A stretch of DNA of 64,000 bases, from NCBI RefSeq assembly GCF_004564235.1, contig NZ_SOMN01000022.1, positions 1 to 64,000 of the forward strand, given 5' to 3'. This DNA comes from Cohnella luojiensis. Its GTDB lineage: Bacteria > Bacillota > Bacilli > Paenibacillales > Paenibacillaceae. The translations under genes were made by a program, and so were the position numbers. Every line of letters begins with the position of its first letter. Positions within the stretch are counted from its first letter, which is position 1. Of this stretch, positions 23,491 through 32,790 are shown piece after piece. Below the pieces are notes generated by a model, which saw only the letters and a program-made list of their open reading frames with translations, ran no database searches and was not told the origin of the DNA.

Positions 23491-25452
23491 CTAGCTTTCT
23501 AACGGCATCGGCATAAATAATAGATTAATAGGCAGCATGCTACCCGAAGCCGGCGTGAACATAATCGTTACCGACTCCACGGAATCTCCCGTTTTGTAGA
23601 GCATTCCAACCTCGTTAGGGTTGGATAGAATGCCTGTATTGGTCATGTAGATAACCCGATTATTAATGGAGAACGCTCCCGCGTAATGTCCTCCTCGCGG
23701 ATTTACGACAATCGCCGTGTGAGGCTGAACGTTATTGATTCTAATCGTATAAAGAGTACCGTAATTCCCCGAGTTGAGTACGGGCGTATTCGTTGTCTTA
23801 TCTACTCCCGGCAGCCTTGTATCCACGACGTTATCCGCCAGAATCATCCGGCTCTTCACGTCCCCGATCGTCTGATTCACGAACATCACGCGGTTGGCAT
23901 CTTCGAACGTTCCGCGAATGTGCCTGTCATGGCTCGGCAATATACTAAGATTGGGAAGATAGCTAAGCACGTCGCGTGCCGCGCTGACAACAACCACCTG
24001 AACCTTCAATTGCTTGTCCATCGTCACGTCCGCGAACATGGAATAGATATCGCCTGGTTTTACGACTTTGTTGCTGTAATCGGAAATCAGTATACGACTT
24101 TGTCCCGCGGGGATTTGTACGTTCGAGTAACTTGGGTTAAGTCTTGATTCTAGGTATCTCCCCGTAGCGGCGCGTCCTACGCAAGAGACGCAAGAGTTAG
24201 GGCCGCCTGCTCCCAATGGTCCGATTCGGACATTGGCGATTCCGTTATTGTTGTTCGTTGCGACAATATAAATCTTTACCGCCGTAGAGCGACCATTCCG
24301 ATTATGCAAGAGAAAACGTACATTCCCCGTTACATGATCTTCATAATAGATTCCTTCATCCACTATCGTTTCCGGACTATTCGATCGAATCAAAGTTTGC
24401 GGCTGAGGATTAATGTCGTAGCTCATGATCGGCAAATTCAGCACGTCCGGACCGCTGATCGGGAATTTCTCCCCAACATCCGTGTAGACTAGGTAAAACT
24501 CTTCTTTCGAGTACTTGGTCTCGTTCTCGATCGTGATCGTTTTTGAATATTCGTTAACGGCTCCATTTGCATCCGTCACCTTGAGAGTAATCGTTTGCGG
24601 ACCGGGTTCGAAGAAACCTTTCGCTCCGTTCGACCAAATCCGGCTAACGATGCGGTTCTCATCATCCGTACTCTGATCCGTATACTGGATGAACTCCCCC
24701 ATCTTATAAGTGTCCTTATCCGTCGCGAACATTGCGACCGGAGGTTGATTCGGCGGTTTAACCGTTACGATTACCGTATAGGCATCGCTCCAAAAGCCTG
24801 TTTCGTCCATTACCCAGTGCGATACCTCATAGGTTCCCGCTTGCTCGAAGATGGTCTCGTTAAATTCCCAACGCTCGTCTACGATGGCAAGCCCTCTTGG
24901 ATGGTAGGACAAATCGGTGTAAGAGACTTCCGTTTGCTGGGCATACGGATTGACATTCGAGACGGTGAATTTGGCAACCGGTTTGGACTCCCATGTCATA
25001 ACGACTTTCTTCTCTTTCGGAATCGACATTAATGTCATCCCGAAGCTCACGGAAACGGTCTTCAAAGGAATCATTAACGACCCTTTAAGCACATAAGGAG
25101 CGCCTACGCCTTTAACCTCCGAACCCCCGTTCACGGAATAGACGGTACTGCCCACCTTGATGCTCAGATTAGTTAATCCGTTGCTTAACGTGTACTTTTT
25201 GCTTTTGGAGTCATAGCTGATCACTCCATAAATTTCTTTCATCAGCGACTTGGCCGCAACGTAGGATACGCCTTTTATCGCCGTGAGCGGCTGCGTGGCC
25301 ATGATAGTCGAGCCGTTATGTATCATTTTTTTCGAATTTTGGATCAGGGTGAGGGTCTCCAAACCGTTCGCGCTTCCTTCGGCGATGGCCGGTATAGGAA
25401 TCGAGCATAGCAGCATTACGACAACGAATAATTGCATAAAACTTCTTTTCAT
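23491..25452 (-). CDS. Exported protein with copper-amine-oxidase-N and PKD domains
   Basis: 653 residues with a clear signal peptide (MKRSFMQLFVVVMLLCSIPIPAIAEG). Residues 35-155 form the copper amine oxidase N-terminal-like domain common in Paenibacillaceae surface proteins (MIHNGSTIMA, SYVAAKSLMKEIYGV, GSLMIPLKTVS). Residues 160-315 hold two PKD-like beta-domains (FNETIFEQAGTYEVSHWVMD; PGPQTITLKVTDANGAV). The C-terminal 330 residues are unrecognised and contain a CVSC pair near 430. No copper-oxidase catalytic core is present, so no enzyme activity should be assumed. It is probably a wall-associated or secreted structural protein, transcribed alone. Confidence 0.8.
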   Translation of the reverse strand: MKRSFMQLFVVVMLLCSIPIPAIAEGSANGLETLTLIQNSKKMIHNGSTIMATQPLTAIKGVSYVAAKSLMKEIYGVISYDSKSKKYTLSNGLTNLSIKVGSTVYSVNGGSEVKGVGAPYVLKGSLMIPLKTVSVSFGMTLMSIPKEKKVVMTWESKPVAKFTVSNVNPYAQQTEVSYTDLSYHPRGLAIVDERWEFNETIFEQAGTYEVSHWVMDETGFWSDAYTVIVTVKPPNQPPVAMFATDKDTYKMGEFIQYTDQSTDDENRIVSRIWSNGAKGFFEPGPQTITLKVTDANGAVNEYSKTITIENETKYSKEEFYLVYTDVGEKFPISGPDVLNLPIMSYDINPQPQTLIRSNSPETIVDEGIYYEDHVTGNVRFLLHNRNGRSTAVKIYIVATNNNNGIANVRIGPLGAGGPNSCVSCVGRAATGRYLESRLNPSYSNVQIPAGQSRILISDYSNKVVKPGDIYSMFADVTMDKQLKVQVVVVSAARDVLSYLPNLSILPSHDRHIRGTFEDANRVMFVNQTIGDVKSRMILADNVVDTRLPGVDKTTNTPVLNSGNYGTLYTIRINNVQPHTAIVVNPRGGHYAGAFSINNRVIYMTNTGILSNPNEVGMLYKTGDSVESVTIMFTPASGSMLPINLLFMPMPLES

Positions 25453-25561
25453 AGCGTGCTCCTTCTAATCTAGTTGTCTAGATACATCCATTTATTTAAT
25501 CATATGTAATAACGGTAGTTCTAGTGAAAGGTTGCTATAGTTGAATAAAATAAATCTAAAG

Positions 25562-25596
25562 AAAAATAAGCCAGGAGCGGAAGTCTCCTTGGCTTA
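25562..25596 (-). terminator. Terminator overlapping the GNAT stop codon
   Basis: Stem AAGCCAAGGAG/CTCCTGGCTT followed by ATTTTTC on the minus strand. The TAA stop at 25594-25596 is the first part of the stem. Confidence 0.8.
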
Positions 25597-26031
25597 CAGG
25601 ATTTTACGCATTCTTACGTGCAGGATGTCCGCGTCAAGGAAGGGCTCCTCGGATTCCGTTACGTAACCTAATTTTTGATAAAAGGATTCGGCTGTACATT
25701 GAGCATCGAGTAAGGAAACGCTATAACCCATGCTCCGAGCTTCCTCCTCCATACGCAATAGGAGAAATTTCCCCACGCCCGTGCCCCGATACGATTTAAG
25801 CACCGCGATTCGCTGCATCTTGGCTACGCCGGGCTCAAAGGTCTTGAAACGCCCTGTAGCAATTGGCAACTCATCCTCTAAAACGATGTAATGGTGACAG
25901 GCATCCGGAGAAACGTCGTATTCATCCATCTCCAATTCACTAGGCACGCCTTGCTCGTTAACGAATACTTCCACTCGAATGTCAAAGGCCATCTGCAATT
26001 GTTCGGCCGTTGTCACTTTCATGCATTTCAT
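25594..26031 (-). CDS. GNAT acetyltransferase, YjcF-like
   Basis: 145 residues of the GNAT fold: FDIRVEVFVNEQGVPSELEMDEYD at the start, which is typical of the YjcF/ElaA-type group, then MQRIAVLKSYRGTGVGKFLLLRMEE with the acetyl-CoA-binding RGTGVG motif (about 92-97), and FYQKLGYVTESEEPF. It transfers an acetyl group from acetyl-CoA to an unknown small acceptor. Start ATG 26031 has AAGAAGG seven nt upstream; a second ATG three codons later is possible. Single gene with its own terminator. Confidence 0.88.
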   Translation of the reverse strand: MKCMKVTTAEQLQMAFDIRVEVFVNEQGVPSELEMDEYDVSPDACHHYIVLEDELPIATGRFKTFEPGVAKMQRIAVLKSYRGTGVGKFLLLRMEEEARSMGYSVSLLDAQCTAESFYQKLGYVTESEEPFLDADILHVRMRKIL

Positions 26032-26192
26032 AGGTTTGCCTTCTTCTCTTTATCAGCTTTATTTGCCTCTATTAGTCGATAGATCTGGCATTCTATCAGA
26101 TTACCTGAGAAATCCTTGCAATTCAACGGTAATTAACTTCCAGTATCTCGCATAATTTCCGGATTCATCAACCATAATATTGGCAGATCCTT

Positions 26193-27224
26193 CTAACTCT
26201 CCAACTTCTCGAGTCGTTCCAATAACTCCGATTGCGAGAACCCTTCACCAATGAACACGGCCACGTTGTTGACGGATTTCTGCGGGGTAATTCTCAGGAA
26301 ATCGACTTCTTTGTAAGCGTATTGGAACAGGAAAAGACTTGCGGTATCACGGAAGGTAACGATACCCTTCGCACGATAGATGCTCTCGGGCAATTGCTTC
26401 AGGAAGTTTTCAAAAGCAACGCTATCGATAGCGCTTTGAAAATAATAAGTTACGACGTTAACGTGATCATGAAATTCGGAAACGATGGAATGTTGGTGAT
26501 GATCGTGATGGTGGTGAACATGATCGTCTTTATGATCGTGATTGCAGTGCTCATCATGAACATGAATAGGTGCCGACTCTTGCGCATGCCTATGCATATG
26601 TGCGTGCAAGGGCTGAGTTTCCGCATAGAGGACGGCAGGGTCAAGCTCTCCTCTAGTTGTTACGATTACCTTCGCCGCGGAATTCCAAGACGCTAACGCT
26701 TCTTGCAGCTCTGTTAAATCCTCTGTCTGGACAAGATCAACCTTGTTAAGCACCAGGATGTTGGCCGCGCGGATTTGTTCCTTCATCAGCTTGAACGTCT
26801 TACCCGATCCGATACGCATTCTGTCCAGCAGGTGCCTGCTATCTACGACCGTTACGACATTCTTAAGTTCCAACTTGGCATATAAAGATGCCTCCGTAAT
26901 GCCGTCCATAATCTCGAGCGGCTGCGCTACTCCCGTTGATTCGATCCAGATGACTTCGGGCTTATGCTCCCGAGCTAACTCAACGAGTTCCAATCCTAGA
27001 TCTCCGCGGCTTGTGCAACAAATACAGCCGCCAAGCAATTCTGACATCGGAATGTCCGCCTCGATAAGTTGTCCTTCAATGTTGACGTCTCCGACCTCAT
27101 TCAGGAGAATCGCCGGTTTAATGCCTTTCGTCTTGGCGTGGTCTAATATTCGGTTTAATATCGTTGTTTTGCCGCTCCCAAGAAACCCTGTCAGCACGTA
27201 AACGGGGATAATGCTGTCATTCAT
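26193..27224 (-). CDS. CobW-family GTPase with histidine-rich loop
   Basis: 343 residues of the G3E/COG0523 family of metal-chaperone GTPases. Walker A GFLGSGKT is at 13-20, the metal-binding GGCICC at 65-70, the Walker B-like WIESTGVAQP near 93-102, and NKVD at 160-163. Between the GTPase and the C-terminal CobW domain lies an exceptional histidine-rich segment (about 210-255) with more than 20 His. The C-terminal domain holds YRAKGIV. Such proteins deliver zinc (ZagA/ZigA type) or other metals. No Zur-like operator is visible upstream. Start ATG 27224 follows GGAGGAGAAAGG; the longer open frame is rejected. Confidence 0.88.
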   Translation of the reverse strand: MNDSIIPVYVLTGFLGSGKTTILNRILDHAKTKGIKPAILLNEVGDVNIEGQLIEADIPMSELLGGCICCTSRGDLGLELVELAREHKPEVIWIESTGVAQPLEIMDGITEASLYAKLELKNVVTVVDSRHLLDRMRIGSGKTFKLMKEQIRAANILVLNKVDLVQTEDLTELQEALASWNSAAKVIVTTRGELDPAVLYAETQPLHAHMHRHAQESAPIHVHDEHCNHDHKDDHVHHHHDHHQHSIVSEFHDHVNVVTYYFQSAIDSVAFENFLKQLPESIYRAKGIVTFRDTASLFLFQYAYKEVDFLRITPQKSVNNVAVFIGEGFSQSELLERLEKLES

Positions 27225-27257
27225 CAAGCCTTTCTCCTCCACTCTAATCCCATGAGC

Positions 27258-27287
27258 AAAGCCTCCCCGCTTCAACGGAGAGGCTTT
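27258..27287 (-). terminator. Terminator of the aldo/keto reductase gene
   Basis: Stem AAAGCCTCTCCG/CGGGGAGGCTTT with a short loop on the minus strand, 15 nt after the stop codon. Confidence 0.8.
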
Positions 27288-27302
27288 CTATAGCTTCCAG
27301 CG

Positions 27303-28214
27303 TTATGCGTCTTGCCTATGACCCGCTTCCACGAGCTCGACCGCGGCAGCATTGGCTTCCACCTGCGCGACGTCCTTGCATCCGGGTATTACGGATGTGA
27401 CGGCGGGATGCTTCAAGCACCAAGCCAGAGCCCAAGCAGCCATATCCGTTCCTTGCGGAACCTCATCATTGCGAATCGCTTCTGCCTCTTGTATCTGCCG
27501 ATCTAACTGGTCCGCGTCTCTTCTCGATCTAACGTCGTCCGAAGCGAACTTAGCTCCGGGCTTGTATTTGCCACTAAGCAAACCGCTCGCGAGCGGAACT
27601 CTCGCCAACACTCCCAAATTCTGTTCTATGCACGAAGGAAATACTTCCTTCTCAGGCTTGCGATCCAACCGATTATATACGACCTGGATGGCGCCCGCTT
27701 TAACCTTGGTTGCTTGGGAGGTTTGGTGAATATTCTCGTTAGAGCCGATGGATATGCCAAGATGACGAATCTTGCCGGCTTGAACTTGCCTGCTTAGTAC
27801 ATTCCACAATTCCTCTTGATCGAAAGCAGCATCCGGTCCGGAATGAAACTGATAAAGATCGATATAATCCGTTTTCAAAGACTTCAGGGACAACTCAAGC
27901 TGATGAATGACGTCCTTAGGCTCGAACACGTCGGTACGGTCGAAATGACGGTGAAAATGATGGCCGAACTTCGTCGCGACGATCCAATCCAGGCGGTTTC
28001 CTTGAATGGCTTCGCCGATCAGCGATTCAGATAAATGATCGCCGTAACACTCGGCCGTGTCGATCAGATTGATCCCTAGTTCTTTGGCCTTGCCGAGAAT
28101 GGCATTGACCTCCTGCCGCTCATAGCTTCGGCCCCATTCCCCACCGAACTGCCAGGTCCCTACGCCAACGACGGACACTTTCAATCCCGTCTGGCCAAGC
28201 ACTCTATATTTCAT
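27303..28214 (-). CDS. Aldo/keto reductase
   Basis: 303 residues with AKR features: YRVLGQTGLKVSVVGVGTWQFGG, catalytic LIDTAECYGDHLSE (Asp, Tyr), VATKFGHH lysine, DYIDLYQFHSGPD histidine, and VIPGCKDVAQVEANAAA for cofactor binding. It is probably an NADPH-dependent oxidoreductase of unknown substrate. It is 14 nt downstream of the YbjQ gene, so the two may be cotranscribed. It is only distantly similar to the reductase at 1227-2198, so they are not recent duplicates. Confidence 0.9.
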   Translation of the reverse strand: MKYRVLGQTGLKVSVVGVGTWQFGGEWGRSYERQEVNAILGKAKELGINLIDTAECYGDHLSESLIGEAIQGNRLDWIVATKFGHHFHRHFDRTDVFEPKDVIHQLELSLKSLKTDYIDLYQFHSGPDAAFDQEELWNVLSRQVQAGKIRHLGISIGSNENIHQTSQATKVKAGAIQVVYNRLDRKPEKEVFPSCIEQNLGVLARVPLASGLLSGKYKPGAKFASDDVRSRRDADQLDRQIQEAEAIRNDEVPQGTDMAAWALAWCLKHPAVTSVIPGCKDVAQVEANAAAVELVEAGHRQDA

Positions 28215-28228
28215 ATCGCTTTCACCTC

Positions 28229-28546
28229 TTATTCGTCTATGCGAACGGCCGTTCCGCTAACGGCAACCATCAACATGCCGTCACGGATGACCTCATAATC
28301 AACATCGACTCCGACAACCGCGTTTGCGCCTAAACTCTGCGCTTGGCTCGTCATCTCGGAAACTGCGATATCCCGCGCTTCCTTCAGCTTGCTTTCGTAA
28401 GTACCGGAACGACCACCGACTACATCGGTGATGGAGGCAAGAAAATCCCGGAAAATATTTGCTCCCATGATCGTTTCGCCTGTGACCAACCCATGATAAG
28501 CCGTTATGCGGTAACCTTCCACGTTAGGCGTTGTCGTTATCAGCAA
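28229..28546 (-). CDS. YbjQ-family (UPF0145) protein
   Basis: 105 residues, full length for the YbjQ family: [27 protein letters not shown], the [20 protein letters not shown] turn, and the C-terminal [18 protein letters not shown]. It forms a small pentameric-type fold; the activity is unknown, though older annotation calls it heavy-metal binding. The start is TTG 28546 with GGAGGA nine nt upstream. It precedes the aldo/keto reductase on the same strand. Confidence 0.9.
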   Translation of the reverse strand: MLITTTPNVEGYRITAYHGLVTGETIMGANIFRDFLASITDVVGGRSGTYESKLKEARDIAVSEMTSQAQSLGANAVVGVDVDYEVIRDGMLMVAVSGTAVRIDE

Positions 28547-28612
28547 TCGAATTCCTCCTTCGAATCGTGAACTTCGCCCTTATTTTACCATAGGGCTGGT
28601 GACGAACCAAAT

Positions 28613-30577
28613 TCAAGACAGGTATTGACTGTTTCCGTATACTTGCAAAAAATGTTCCTTCGCCCGGGTCCTCATCTCGTCGTCGAAACCCCGGATTTCG
28701 TTCAGCATCTCGAACCTGTCGCCGTACGGCTTCTCGCCCCCGGCATAAAGCAACCACTGCGCTAAATCGTCCGTCGCGCGAATTCGATCGAATGAATGAT
28801 GATACCATAATGACGCTCGTTCTAAGTATGCTTGAGCCTCGAACGGGTTGAGCTCGATGACCTTCGAGAAAGAAGCGATAGCCTCGTCGTGACGGTCAAG
28901 GTGGTTATAGATCAAGCCTAGATTGTAATGACCCTGCGAGTCATCCGGCAGCAGCTCGGAGTAGGCTAGCGAATCGATAAGAGCGGCTTCATGATCATCC
29001 AGCCGATATTGAATCAATCCTCTAAGCCAAGTCAACCTCGCATGATTTCCATCCAGCTGCAATCCCCGATTGCAATCCGCAAGCGCGTCCGTTATACGCT
29101 CGGCGGCGAAACGGCTGCGGGCGCGGCGGTCATAGATTTGGGGATTATCCGGCTCCTGCGCCAACGCCCGCGAATACTCCGCCTCGGCTAGTTCCCAATT
29201 CCCCATACCCGCGTAGAGTTCGCCAAGCGCATATGCGGTTTTGCTTTCTTTCAGCAGGCTCTCATCAAGCTTAATCGCCGACTGGATATCCATCATCGCC
29301 TCTTCATACCGGTCCTCCATGTATCGCGAGAAGCTTCGGCGCATATAGAAGTCGGCCGTTTCTTCGAGTTGCAGAGCTTTAGTATAAGCTTGCTCCGCTT
29401 CCCCGTAACGATCCGCATCGATGTTGATTTCCGCGTTTTGTTTCCAGTTCAAAGGATCGTTTGGCTCCATATCCGTCAACTCTTCATTTTCCTTACGTGC
29501 TTCCTCATCTCGTCCCGCTTCCCGGTAGGCATCCGCTAACCAGAACCGAACGACAGTATGCTCGGGAAAATGCTTCTTGGCCGACTGGAGCATAGAAATC
29601 ATCTCGTCGTGCGTTCCCAAGGTCCTGTACGCGGTGCTTAGCTCCATATACGCAGGCAACCATAAAGGATTGTTTTCCTTTAAGAGGGTTAGTACTTCCA
29701 CCGCCTCCGAATGGCGATCAAGCTGCCTGAGCAGACTGCCTTTGCGAAGCTGCAGCTCGGCCGCGTTCGGATATTGCCGTAATGCTTCGTCAACCGACGA
29801 TAACGCTGCGTCGAGTTCGCCTTTGGCTTCGTGCAGCTTTGATTCGAACAACCGGAAACCGTACTCGTCTTGCGCTCCCTTGAGGAAGCTTGCAACTGCA
29901 GCAGGAGAGTAATTCGTTCGCTCCTTTAGCATGGCAGCTCCGAGATCGCTCAGTCTGCGCCATTCATCTTGGAGCTTAATCCCTTTGGATAACGCGTCTT
30001 GAGCCTCTTCCGTCTTGTTCATTTGTTCCAATGCTTGCGCTTGCCGGAAATAATAGTGAGGAATCGCCTTAGCCGGATTGGATGCGGACTCCCGATAACA
30101 GGCCTCCGCTTCGGCAAAACTCCCCATCTTCATGTAGACATTGCCCATCTCGTAATAAGTGGAAGCCTTCGAATCTTCCCTTCTCTCCAACGCTTCTTTG
30201 AAGTCGCGCACCGATAACTCGTATTCCCCTCTGTCATGATGGGTTATCGCTCTCGTGTACCAATAAATATAAGGCCCGGAGTCAAGCAGAATAGCGTCAT
30301 TCAAGTCCGCTATAGCTTCCTCTTCTTTACCCATTTCGTTGTAGATGTGCGCTCTCCGCTCGTAAGCGTGCGCATGCTGTTCTTTAGCGAGCAGCTTTGA
30401 CAGCACATCGACGGCTTGCTCTGATTTTCCGCTGTCGTGCAACAATCCCGCATAGTCGACTCGCTCGTCGGATGACATGCGGACAACGCCCCATCTTTCG
30501 TACCAACGGAGAGATTGTTGCAACTTCTGCCGCTTATGTAACCTTTTTGCCATCCAACGGGCAATCGAGTAAACCAC
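28613..30577 (-). CDS. Large tetratricopeptide-repeat protein
   Basis: About 654 residues made almost entirely of TPR units, roughly sixteen. Clear repeats include AYERRAHIYNEMGKEEEAIADLNDA, STYYEMGNVYMKMGSFAEAEACY, ADFYMRRSFSRYMEDRYEEAMMDIQ and GHYNLGLIYNHLDRHDEAIASFSKV. There is no signal peptide, catalytic domain or membrane span, so it is a cytoplasmic scaffold. The first ATG (30583) is one nt from AAAGGAGG; GTG 30577 has proper spacing. Its partners are unknown; the gene after it (YbjQ) gives no hint. Confidence 0.85.
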   Translation of the reverse strand: MVYSIARWMAKRLHKRQKLQQSLRWYERWGVVRMSSDERVDYAGLLHDSGKSEQAVDVLSKLLAKEQHAHAYERRAHIYNEMGKEEEAIADLNDAILLDSGPYIYWYTRAITHHDRGEYELSVRDFKEALERREDSKASTYYEMGNVYMKMGSFAEAEACYRESASNPAKAIPHYYFRQAQALEQMNKTEEAQDALSKGIKLQDEWRRLSDLGAAMLKERTNYSPAAVASFLKGAQDEYGFRLFESKLHEAKGELDAALSSVDEALRQYPNAAELQLRKGSLLRQLDRHSEAVEVLTLLKENNPLWLPAYMELSTAYRTLGTHDEMISMLQSAKKHFPEHTVVRFWLADAYREAGRDEEARKENEELTDMEPNDPLNWKQNAEINIDADRYGEAEQAYTKALQLEETADFYMRRSFSRYMEDRYEEAMMDIQSAIKLDESLLKESKTAYALGELYAGMGNWELAEAEYSRALAQEPDNPQIYDRRARSRFAAERITDALADCNRGLQLDGNHARLTWLRGLIQYRLDDHEAALIDSLAYSELLPDDSQGHYNLGLIYNHLDRHDEAIASFSKVIELNPFEAQAYLERASLWYHHSFDRIRATDDLAQWLLYAGGEKPYGDRFEMLNEIRGFDDEMRTRAKEHFLQVYGNSQYLS

Positions 30578-30601
30578 AGGCATCCCTCCTTTTGAAGCAA
30601 A

Positions 30602-30626
30602 AGCTGCCGAGGGTCTCGGCAGCTTC
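30602..30626 (-). terminator. Terminator between two minus-strand genes
   Basis: A perfect 11-bp stem AAGCTGCCGAG/CTCGGCAGCTT, TTTTGCTT following on the minus strand, 10 nt after the stop of the 171-residue protein gene and just before the TPR gene. Confidence 0.8.
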
Positions 30627-30636
30627 GTTATTTCGT

Positions 30637-31152
30637 TTACTCTCCCGTTACTCCCATTCCTTCTTCAACGGCAAACTCGAAGTCGTCGATGTCGAACAAT
30701 TGCACGGGAATGGCGTTCTGTACCACTTTATCCTGAAATTCGATTTGATCGGTCAGCACCGGACTTTGCAAGCGAAGAGACAGTAAGATAATTTCCGTTT
30801 CGATAGGGTCGAACAGTTCTCCGTACTGCATGTTCTCCGATGCGTTCACGATGACCAATGTAACATGTTCGTTGATCGGCAACGGCGGGCTTTCTCTCCA
30901 AGGAGCCATAAGCGCGCGCTCTATCTTCTTCTTATTAAACGGATCTTCGAAGTAACTAATCATTTCTCCGATCTTTAATTTCACATAAGCGTCATCTTCA
31001 GCCTCCGGCATAACCGGCTCGGGACTGTCTTTCATATCGTAGAGCTCCATCACCGATGTATAAGGTATCCTGTATTCGACAGGATGTTTCGGCTGGAGCA
31101 GTTGCCCATAGATCGCGATCATTACTGCCTCCATGACAAAACGCCGACTCAT
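30637..31152 (-). CDS. Conserved cytoplasmic protein of unknown function
   Basis: 171 residues, no signal or membrane segment, acidic. Conserved-looking blocks are FVMEAVMIAIYGQLLQP, IPYTSVMELYDMKDSPEPVMP, EMISYFEDPFNKKKIERALMAPWRESPPLPI and a C-terminal FDIDDFEFAVEEG. I recognise the pattern as a family shared by Bacillota sporeformers that is sometimes misnamed ADP-heptose synthase; no nucleotide-binding motif supports that name. It starts at ATG 31152, with GGAGGG upstream, divergent from the plus-strand gene at 31297. Function unknown. Confidence 0.7.
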   Translation of the reverse strand: MSRRFVMEAVMIAIYGQLLQPKHPVEYRIPYTSVMELYDMKDSPEPVMPEAEDDAYVKLKIGEMISYFEDPFNKKKIERALMAPWRESPPLPINEHVTLVIVNASENMQYGELFDPIETEIILLSLRLQSPVLTDQIEFQDKVVQNAIPVQLFDIDDFEFAVEEGMGVTGE

Positions 31153-31296
31153 TTTACGTTGTCCCTCCCATAAAGCTTTCCGCGGTCTAGCGCATTGTTT
31201 CTCATTATATCATAAAATGATGGGCGGAATGCCACACGATGCCGTATAATATTCAAAGATTGTTGCCATTCTATCTCTGTTAAGGGGCTGTCTGGA

Positions 31297-31809
31297 ATGT
31301 CTGAATCGACCTTTCAACATTATATGCGAATCGCTCGGCAAGAATCAGAGCAAACGTTTAGATTGTCCATGGAGGATGCGGGTTATTTCACCTTCTTTAC
31401 GTTTCTGGAAGACTTCCGCAACGGATTGAAGTCTTACTCTGACGAGGATAGCTCACTGTATCTTGCAAAGCTGGAACGGGTTCGCGATCTGTTCCCGGCA
31501 CCCGAACGCTTCAGCCCGTCCTGGAGCGGGATCTGGGACGAATTCAAGCTCATTATTCGCTCCAAGAACGAAACTCTCTCTGTTATTCCCCCGGAGCGCA
31601 GGGATGGAGAGTGGCAAATCCTGCTCGACAATCCTTACTCCCATCAACAGGTCGTTTGCTATCCAAGCCTCGCTTTTCTCGAAGCGGCTTATATGTATGG
31701 CTATTTCCAAAAAGAGCTCAAGCCTCACGAACGCCTGCGATTGCAGAAGGTGAACGATCTCTTGTCAACGAATGGCCGCAAAGAGGCTTCCCTTTTTCCA
31801 GATACATAG
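31297..31809 (+). CDS. Unknown soluble protein
   Basis: 170 residues on the plus strand with AAGGGG nine nt before ATG. It is rich in aromatic and charged residues (AGYFTFFTFLEDFRNGLKSY; WSGIWDEFKLIIRSKNET) and ends in a helical KELKPHERLRLQKVNDLLS stretch. No domain, signal peptide or membrane span is recognised. A TATAAT at 31243 may be its -10. It is followed 30 nt later by the serine hydrolase gene on the same strand, so a two-gene operon is likely. Confidence 0.65.
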   Translation: MSESTFQHYMRIARQESEQTFRLSMEDAGYFTFFTFLEDFRNGLKSYSDEDSSLYLAKLERVRDLFPAPERFSPSWSGIWDEFKLIIRSKNETLSVIPPERRDGEWQILLDNPYSHQQVVCYPSLAFLEAAYMYGYFQKELKPHERLRLQKVNDLLSTNGRKEASLFPDT

Positions 31810-31839
31810 ATCGACTATACTCTATTGCCCAGGTGAATA

Positions 31840-32790
31840 ATGAGTCCGAATATACAAAAGTCATTCCTTGATATAGAGCAACTATCGCAGCAAGTATCCA
31901 GAACCAAAATCGACTACTGCGAGGTTATCCAAAGCGGTCAGGTCTTATTTACCCATACACGCAACTCCCATTCCAAAGACAAGCTTCACAAGATTAATTC
32001 GGTTACGAAAAGCGTTCTCTCCTTGCTTATCGGCATAGCGATTGATCGCGGGGAACTAGAAAATATCGAAGCTTCGATCTCCGATTATTTTCCCGATGTC
32101 AAACAGACTCTTAAACAAGATGTTACGATCGAACACTTGCTTACGATGACACCCGGCTGGGACTGGCAGGAGATGGGCGATTGGGGCGGCCTTCCGTCTC
32201 CCATGATCAATAGTCCGAATTGGGTCAATTTCATCTTAGCCCAACCGATGAAATATTCACCCGGGAAAAGGATGTTCTACGATTCGGGGTGCTCGCACCT
32301 CTTAAGCGCGATCTTGCAAAAGGTTACGGGGTTGAAGACTGCGGAGTATGCGGAGAAATATTTGTTCAAGCCTTTGGGGATCGAGCAATACCGATGGTAT
32401 TCGGACGCCAAAGGCATCGTAATCGGCGGCTTCGGACTGGAGCTGAAAGCGCCGGACCTTATGAAGATCGGCAAGCTGGCGTTGGGAAAAGGATACTTGA
32501 ATGGCTCGCGGATCGTTCCCGAGAGATGGATTGCCGATAGCACCAACGCTCATCATCATACCTACGATCATATCGGTTCCTATGGCTATCATTGGTGGAT
32601 CGTGGCAAGCGACGACAAGCCGACATCGCCTGCTTGTTATTTCGCCATGGGTTACGGCGGGCAGTACATCTTCGTCGTTCCCGAGCACGAGCTTATCGCC
32701 GTATTCGCCAGCACGTTATACAAACATACGTTTCTCCCCTATCGGCTGTTCAAAGAACTTATTTATTCTAGGTTGATCCAGGCCAAATAA
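31840..32790 (+). CDS. Class C beta-lactamase-like serine hydrolase
   Basis: 316 residues of the beta-lactamase/penicillin-binding superfamily. The SxxK motif is SVTKS near residue 61, with IEHLLTMTPGWDW just after, the tyrosine motif appears as FYDSGCSHLLS (about 145), and a GYGGQYIFVVPE C-terminal strand completes the site. It resembles esterases and 6-aminohexanoate-dimer hydrolases more than true beta-lactamases. There is no signal peptide, so it acts in the cytoplasm. AGGTGA precedes the ATG. Its last 28 nt overlap the end of the convergent lipoprotein gene. Confidence 0.88.
   Translation: MSPNIQKSFLDIEQLSQQVSRTKIDYCEVIQSGQVLFTHTRNSHSKDKLHKINSVTKSVLSLLIGIAIDRGELENIEASISDYFPDVKQTLKQDVTIEHLLTMTPGWDWQEMGDWGGLPSPMINSPNWVNFILAQPMKYSPGKRMFYDSGCSHLLSAILQKVTGLKTAEYAEKYLFKPLGIEQYRWYSDAKGIVIGGFGLELKAPDLMKIGKLALGKGYLNGSRIVPERWIADSTNAHHHTYDHIGSYGYHWWIVASDDKPTSPACYFAMGYGGQYIFVVPEHELIAVFASTLYKHTFLPYRLFKELIYSRLIQAK

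Noticed and set aside
23491-25452. Copper amine oxidase enzyme
   Set aside because: Only the N-terminal-like domain is present; the catalytic core and topaquinone site are missing.
30637-31152. ADP-heptose synthase
   Set aside because: The name is sometimes attached to this family, but no nucleotide- or sugar-kinase motif is visible.
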